The position numbers were made by a program, and so were the translations under genes. The notes under the pieces are model-generated. The model ran no database searches. It was not told the origin of the DNA and saw only the letters and a program-made list of their open reading frames with translations. A DNA stretch of 8,367 nucleotides from the NCBI GenBank assembly GCA_050701115.1, contig JBOHER010000351.1:1-8367 (forward strand), given 5' to 3'. The DNA is from JBOHER01 sp050701115 (GTDB taxonomy: Bacteria > Actinomycetota > Actinomycetes > Mycobacteriales > Pseudonocardiaceae). Each line of letters begins with the position of its first letter. Within the stretch, counting starts at the first letter, position 1. Shown here piece after piece: positions 5,171-8,367 of this stretch.

Positions 5171-6385
5171 TCACCACAGCCCGCGGGCGCGGGCTAGCCT
5201 GCCCACGGTGAGCGCGATCCGGAGAACGAGCGCATCGCGCGGGTTCGCCGGGTTCCGTCCGGTGAGTTCGAACGCTCGTTTCAGCCGGTACCGCACGGTA
5301 TTGGGATGCACGAAGAGCGCCCGTGCGCACGCCTCGAGCACACCGCCGGCCTCCAGGTAGGTCGTGATGGTTGCTTCGAGCGCCCCGCCTGCTTGCTCGA
5401 GGGGGCGAGCGATGTACTCGATGAGCTGCCGCTCTGCTTCGGCATCACCGGCGAGCGCCCGCTCGGGCAGCAGTTCGACGGACCGAACCGGGCGCGGCGC
5501 GGTTGGCCAGCCGACCACGGCGCGGAACCCGGAGAGCGCCTCGGAGGCGCTCAGGTACGCCTCGCCGATGCTGGGCACGGTCGGCCCGGCGACGACCGGG
5601 CCTTCGCCGAACGCTTCCGCGAACGTGGTCAACACGTTCTCGTCGCGGGCGTACCCTTCGGTAGCGCCGCCGACAACGATCACCAAGCGCGTGCCTTGCA
5701 CGCTGAGCAGAACGGCCCGGTCGACCTTGGTCGCCCTGCTGCGTACCTCGTGCACCACTGTCGGCGGATCCTCGGACGGTGACGCTCCCACGATCGCGGT
5801 CGCCGGTGCTCCGGGATCCCAGCCCAGTGCGGCGGCGCGGGAGAGCAGCGACTCCTCGGCATCGCCACGCACGATGCCGTCGACCACGAGGGCTTCCAGG
5901 CGTGCGTCCCACGAGCCGCGAGTCTCCGCGGCCGCCGCGTAGGTGGTGGCCGCGCTGAACGCCACCGCGCGCCCATAGCGCAGCGCGCTCTCGGTCAGCA
6001 GGATCCGTTCGGTGTCGTTCGCGGCGAATTCGAGCAGTTGTTCCTCGAAGACCTCGCTCGCGATCTGGATCAACATGACCGTGTGCCGGAGATTGATCCA
6101 GCGGGACAGTTCCTGGGGAGCCCCGCGAAACGCGTCGGTGGTCAGCTTCAGTGCGGTCTTGGGATCACGCAGCCAGTCGATGAAGCCTGCGGCGCCGACC
6201 TGAGTGATCAACAGGACGCTCGCCCGCTGATCGGCGGGTAGCCGGGAGAACCACGGCAGTCGCACTTCCATGGCCGCCACGCTCTTGGCGGCAAGTTGCC
6301 CCGAGGCGCGCTCCAGCTTCCGCACCGTCTTGGCGGACAGGCCCTTGTGCAGGCCCGGCGGCTGCTCGGCGCTGTTCTCGGTCAT
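5171..6385 (-). CDS. fasR: PucR/CdaR-type transcriptional regulator of the FAS-II cluster
   Basis: A 404-residue protein from the ATG at 6385. The C-terminal region (about 337-395) is the PucR helix-turn-helix: TYLEAGGVLEACARALFVHP, then NTVRYRLKRAFELTGRNP and a final helix with DALVLRIALTVGRL. The middle (about 165-300) fits the degenerate GGDEF-like CdaR domain (VVDGIVRGD, VLLSVQGTRLVIVVGG). The N-terminal 160 residues are helical (LSAKTVRKLERASGQLAAKS, LPWFSRLPADQRASVLLITQ) and match the PucR-type FasR regulators preceding fabD in Streptomyces, where FasR activates the operon. Mycobacterial FasR is an unrelated TetR protein. It is co-oriented with fabD, 178 bases away. Start choice is uncertain: an ATG at 6424 would add 13 residues and has GGGGA upstream, whereas the 6385 ATG has no clear ribosome site but fits the family better. 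Confidence 0.88.
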   Translation of the reverse strand: MTENSAEQPPGLHKGLSAKTVRKLERASGQLAAKSVAAMEVRLPWFSRLPADQRASVLLITQVGAAGFIDWLRDPKTALKLTTDAFRGAPQELSRWINLRHTVMLIQIASEVFEEQLLEFAANDTERILLTESALRYGRAVAFSAATTYAAAAETRGSWDARLEALVVDGIVRGDAEESLLSRAAALGWDPGAPATAIVGASPSEDPPTVVHEVRSRATKVDRAVLLSVQGTRLVIVVGGATEGYARDENVLTTFAEAFGEGPVVAGPTVPSIGEAYLSASEALSGFRAVVGWPTAPRPVRSVELLPERALAGDAEAERQLIEYIARPLEQAGGALEATITTYLEAGGVLEACARALFVHPNTVRYRLKRAFELTGRNPANPRDALVLRIALTVGRLARARGLW

Positions 6386-6483
6386 GTACACCAGAATCGC
6401 ATAGCCGTCTCTGCGCCGGGGCATCGCCGATCCCCAGTGGCGGGAATCTGTGCTTCTTCGGGCAATTCACCCAGGTCGATAAG

Positions 6484-6489
6484 AGTGTA
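6484..6489 (-). promoter_or_regulatory. Candidate -10 element of the regulator gene
   Basis: On the minus strand this reads TACACT, fitting TANNNT. The sequence 16-17 bases upstream (TCGAAC or ATCGAA) is only weakly -35-like. Transcription would begin near 6477, giving a leader of about 90 bases to the ATG at 6385. Confidence 0.3.
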
Positions 6490-6551
6490 CCGATTTGGGG
6501 TAGCGGTTCGATTACACGGGATCCTTCGGAGGCTGCCGCTGCGGCAAGAAT

Positions 6552-6588
6552 GCCCGACGCGCAGGGTGATTCCCGACGCGCGTCGGGC
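6552..6588. promoter_or_regulatory. GC-rich hairpin with a competing palindrome
   Basis: GCCCGACGCGC (6552-6562) and GCGCGTCGGGC (6578-6588) are perfectly complementary over 11 bases with a 15-base loop. A second CCCGACGCGC within the loop side makes 6572-6587 (CCCGACGCGCGTCGGG) a perfect 16-base palindrome, so the right strand can pair with either copy. A T-rich stretch (CTTCTCGTCT, 6589-6598) follows on the plus strand, as in an intrinsic terminator. No plus-strand gene ends just before it, so it may be a terminator remnant, an operator pair or a leader structure. Confidence 0.5.
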
Positions 6589-6664
6589 CTTCTCGTCTCC
6601 CCGGTCCCCACCGGAAAGTCCACTATGGACCGCTCGATTATTGTCCGCTACCGCACTCACTCGT

Positions 6665-6700
6665 TCGAGCGATCGCTCGAGTTGCCGAAACGCGGCAACT
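6665..6700. promoter_or_regulatory. Adjacent palindrome and hairpin upstream of the TM-helix gene
   Basis: TCGAGCGATCGCTCGA (6665-6680) is a perfect 16-base palindrome. Directly next to it, AGTTGCCG (6680-6687) pairs with CGGCAACT (6693-6700) around the 5-base loop AAACG. A weak promoter, TTGCCG (6682-6687) with TAAGGC (6704-6709), would place the second dyad over the -35. A role as operator is inference. Confidence 0.4.
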
Positions 6701-6714
6701 GGTTAAGGCTCTCC

Positions 6715-6882
6715 GACACAGTGAGATGAAGGCTGGGCGAGCATCGACCGAGCGTAGCGAGGGAGGAGCGCAGCGCGGCCGGGAATCGAACTGGAGACAC
6801 AGTGAGATGAAGGCTGGGCGAGCATCGACCGAGCGTAGCGAGGGAGGAGCGCAGCGCGGCCGGGAATCGAACTGGAGACACA
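6715..6882. repeat. Exact 81-base tandem duplication
   Basis: Positions 6715-6795 and 6796-6876 are identical over all 81 bases, and the first six bases of a third copy (GACACA, 6877-6882) follow before the sequence diverges. Each unit holds GAGCGTAGCGAGGGAGGAGC, a purine-rich GC motif of a kind common in intergenic repeats of this group. The unit length is 27 codons, so frames stay open through both copies on both strands, but this follows from the duplication and is not evidence of a gene. It forms the sequence just upstream of the TM-helix protein, ending 28 bases before its start. Confidence 0.9.
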
Positions 6883-6910
6883 AAGTTCATGTGCGAGCAA
6901 GGAGGAGATA

Positions 6911-7705
6911 GTGGTCGAGCAACTCAAGGATGGCTTAGGCCAAGCGTGGGGACTCGTCGCCACCTTCGTGCCCAAGTTCATCGGATTCCTGATCATCCTG
7001 CTGATAGGCTGGCTGATCGCGAAGGCGATTGCCAAGGGGCTCACGCTGGTCCTCAACAAACTTGGCTTCAGTAACCTGATCGAGAAGACCGGCCTTTCCG
7101 GAACGCTGCGACAATCCAACCTGGACGCGACCGGAATCATCGCCAAGCTGGTGTATTACTTCATTTTGCTGATCGCGCTGCAGTTGGCGTTCGGCGTGTT
7201 CGGGCCGACCAACCCGGTGAGCGCACTGCTGAACGACGTGATCGCGTTCCTGCCGCGGGTGGTCGTGGCCATCGTGCTGCTCATCGTCGCCGCTGCCATC
7301 GCGAAGGTGGTGCGTGACTTGCTCGCGAGCGCGTTGGCCGGCCGCGGAGCGGCGGGTCTGCTCGGCACCATAGCCTACTGGCTGATCGTGTCCTTCGGCA
7401 TCGCCGCGCTGAACCAGATCCAGGTGGCTACCACGGTGACAACGCCGGTTCTGGTGACGGTACTCGCGACCATCGGCGGTGTGATCGTGGTCGGGTTCGG
7501 TGGTGGTCTGATCAAGGCCACGTCCGAGAAGTGGCCAGGCTGGCTGGGCAACCTGGAAGGCGAATTCGGTAAGCGGCAGGCTGGCACAGCGCATAACGGC
7601 CCAGCACACGACAGCCCAGCGCAAGTCAGTTCCACCTCGGGCACCCTCGGTGAGCGGTATGGCAACGAGACACCGACCCCGCCGCACGGTGTCGCACCAC
7701 GCTGA
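6911..7705 (+). CDS. TM-helix repeat membrane protein, MscS-related (CmpX-like)
   Basis: A 264-residue integral membrane protein with about five hydrophobic segments near residues 17-42, 76-97, 113-131, 150-168 and 178-200. Two segments are related and start alike: FVPKFIGFLIILLIGWLIAK (19-38) and FLPRVVVAIVLLIVAAAIAK (113-132). That is the conserved TM-helix repeat (PF05552) found in CmpX-type proteins, often labelled mechanosensitive channel family. The soluble beta domain of true MscS is missing, and the last 60 residues are hydrophilic and low-complexity (repeated PAH/PAQ, PTPP). GTG start with a strong AAGGAGGA (6899-6906) four bases upstream. It is preceded by the 81-base duplication and followed after 87 bases by the SOD-like lipoprotein. 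A role in membrane stress or osmotic response is family-based; channel activity is not shown. Confidence 0.82.
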   Translation: MVEQLKDGLGQAWGLVATFVPKFIGFLIILLIGWLIAKAIAKGLTLVLNKLGFSNLIEKTGLSGTLRQSNLDATGIIAKLVYYFILLIALQLAFGVFGPTNPVSALLNDVIAFLPRVVVAIVLLIVAAAIAKVVRDLLASALAGRGAAGLLGTIAYWLIVSFGIAALNQIQVATTVTTPVLVTVLATIGGVIVVGFGGGLIKATSEKWPGWLGNLEGEFGKRQAGTAHNGPAHDSPAQVSSTSGTLGERYGNETPTPPHGVAPR

Positions 7706-7778
7706 GCGGTGACTTAGGCGGGTCGGTCGATTCGCCGGTTCGAGCACGGGTCGGGCGAAGGGTCCGTTGATCACACAT

Positions 7779-7784
7779 TACGGT
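7779..7784 (+). promoter_or_regulatory. Candidate leaderless promoter of the SOD-like gene
   Basis: TACGGT fits TANNNT and ends eight bases before the ATG at 7793. No Shine-Dalgarno site is present there, so a leaderless transcript is possible. There is no good -35. No terminator-like hairpin is seen in the 87-base gap, so read-through from the gene upstream is an alternative. Confidence 0.25.
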
Positions 7785-7792
7785 GCACAGCC

Positions 7793-8263
7793 ATGTCGAG
7801 GTTTCGAATTAGCACATTGATGATAGGGCTCGCGCTTACCGCGGGCATCGGTGTCGCCGGATGCGGCGCGGACACCGAGCAGGCGGGCGGCGATCAGACC
7901 ACCGGCGGCTTCGCCGTGCTGCCTGACGCGCCAGCGGGCTCTGAGCAGGCCGGCGGCACGGCGTCGATGATCCGCACGGACGACGCCACGACGGTGACCG
8001 TCGACCTCGCCGGGCTGGAGCCGAACGCCGAGTACGTGTCGCACGTGCACAATCAGTCGTGCGATCAGGACAGCGGTGGCAAGCACTACCAGTTCGAGCC
8101 CGGTGGGTCGGAGCTTCCGCCCAACGAGATCCACTTGGCGCTCAACGCTGACGCCGACGGTAAGGCCAGTGCGACGACCGAGGCCGGCCGCAAGGCAGGC
8201 CCCGAAGCCATATCGGTCGTTGTGCACTATCAGGACGCCAAGGTGCTCTGCGCCGATCTGTAA
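7793..8263 (+). CDS. sodC: Cu/Zn superoxide dismutase-like lipoprotein
   Basis: A 156-residue exported lipoprotein: basic start MSRFR, hydrophobic core to about residue 20, and a lipobox VAGC with Cys24 as lipidation site, followed by a short Gly/Gln linker. The rest is a small SodC-type beta-barrel. The copper ligands are recognisable as His84 and His86 (HVH), His98 (KHY) and His145 (ISVVVHYQD). Cys90 and Cys153 match the conserved disulfide. Only His114 is a plausible zinc ligand; the others are not evident. The stretch from His145 to Cys153 is eight residues instead of about 26, so the electrostatic loop is absent, and the usual active-site Arg is replaced by Lys150. It therefore resembles copper-only SODs. 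Dismutase activity is likely but not certain; copper storage or sensing is possible. The gene name is by family only. Confidence 0.75.
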   Translation: MSRFRISTLMIGLALTAGIGVAGCGADTEQAGGDQTTGGFAVLPDAPAGSEQAGGTASMIRTDDATTVTVDLAGLEPNAEYVSHVHNQSCDQDSGGKHYQFEPGGSELPPNEIHLALNADADGKASATTEAGRKAGPEAISVVVHYQDAKVLCADL

Positions 8264-8284
8264 GTGCGTCGGCTACCGGGTGGT

Positions 8285-8307
8285 GGGGGCCCCTGCAGGC
8301 CCTCCCC
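8285..8307 (+). terminator. Weak terminator-like hairpin after the SOD-like gene
   Basis: GGGGG (8285-8289) can pair with CCC-T-CCCC (8301-8307) with one bulged T, enclosing the palindrome CCTGCAGG (8292-8299). It lies 21 bases after the stop and has no U tract. A second small stem, ACCAACC (8313-8319) with GGTTGGT (8335-8341), follows. Either could end the transcript. Confidence 0.35.
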
Positions 8308-8356
8308 AACACACCAACCCCAGCAGCAAGAACCGGTTGGTTGTAGGCAGCATCGA

Positions 8357-8367
8357 CCCCCCCCCCC
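8357..8367. repeat. Run of 11 C at window end
   Basis: The window ends in eleven consecutive C, unlike anything else in it. It may be a contig edge at a homopolymer where reads fail, in which case its true length is unknown. Confidence 0.6.

Larger units (their letters stand above)
6386..6910. other. Divergent intergenic region, no gene
   Basis: About 525 bases between the regulator and the TM-helix protein hold no convincing gene. The frames across it are short, overlap on both strands and mostly translate the 81-base repeat. It contains a candidate regulator promoter (6484-6489), dyads at 6534-6546, 6552-6588, 6665-6680 and 6680-6700, and a tandem 81-base duplication at 6715-6882. I searched for tRNA-like folding and saw none. 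Confidence 0.65.

Noticed and set aside
6552..6700. Possible tRNA or small RNA gene in the dyad-rich region
   Set aside because: The stems do not assemble into a tRNA cloverleaf with D and T loops, and no promoter-terminator pair frames a discrete small RNA.
6715..6882. CRISPR-like array
   Set aside because: The 81-base units abut with no variable spacers, so it is a plain tandem duplication.
6638..6890. Frames translating the 81-base repeat into duplicated 27-residue peptides
   Set aside because: Open on both strands only because the unit length is a multiple of three; low-complexity and without ribosome sites.

Overview
The window looks like a chromosomal segment of a high-GC actinomycete, most likely a member of the Pseudonocardiaceae (Amycolatopsis / Saccharomonospora / Prauserella type). 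This rests on the high GC, the frequent GTG starts, the actinobacterial fasR-fabD-fabH-acpP-fabF order, the actinobacteria-specific DUF3145 gene beside it, and intergenic palindromic repeats of a kind I associate with this family from memory. The genus cannot be fixed from the sequence.

Layout. Positions 1-303 hold no convincing gene but are rich in short repeats: a fragment of the same intergenic repeat family seen at 1423-1507, four TG(A/T)GACAC boxes, and a candidate extended -10 promoter. Two plus-strand genes follow: a DUF3145 protein (304-807), and 29 bases later a membrane-anchored protein with a possible NTF2-like domain (837-1430). They run head-on into a minus-strand fatty acid synthase II cluster. 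The two transcription units are separated only by an 84-base cloverleaf-like inverted repeat (1423-1507), probably a bidirectional terminator. Transcribed right to left on the minus strand are a PucR-type regulator resembling Streptomyces FasR (6385-5171), a 178-base gap with several dyads, then fabD (4992-4063), fabH (4066-3092, overlapping fabD by four bases), acpP (3026-2784) and fabF (2747-1515). Divergent from the regulator, after a 525-base intergenic region with several strong dyads and an exact 81-base tandem duplication, are a small TM-helix/MscS-related membrane protein (6911-7705) and a Cu/Zn-SOD-like lipoprotein (7793-8263). The last 100 bases hold weak terminator-like hairpins and a run of 11 C.

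How the genes work together. FabD loads malonate onto the acyl carrier protein, FabH condenses an acyl-CoA primer with malonyl-ACP, and FabF extends the chain. The PucR-type protein is the expected transcriptional regulator of the set. Reductases and dehydratase are not encoded here. The DUF3145 and membrane-protein pair has unknown function. The lipoprotein keeps the four copper-ligand histidines and both disulfide cysteines of SodC, but appears to lack the zinc site and the electrostatic loop.

I found no CRISPR array, transposase, phage gene, tRNA or rRNA. Most of the coding content is ordinary housekeeping. The parts worth a second look are the intergenic repeats and dyads, the two uncharacterised plus-strand genes, and the copper-only-like SOD lipoprotein.
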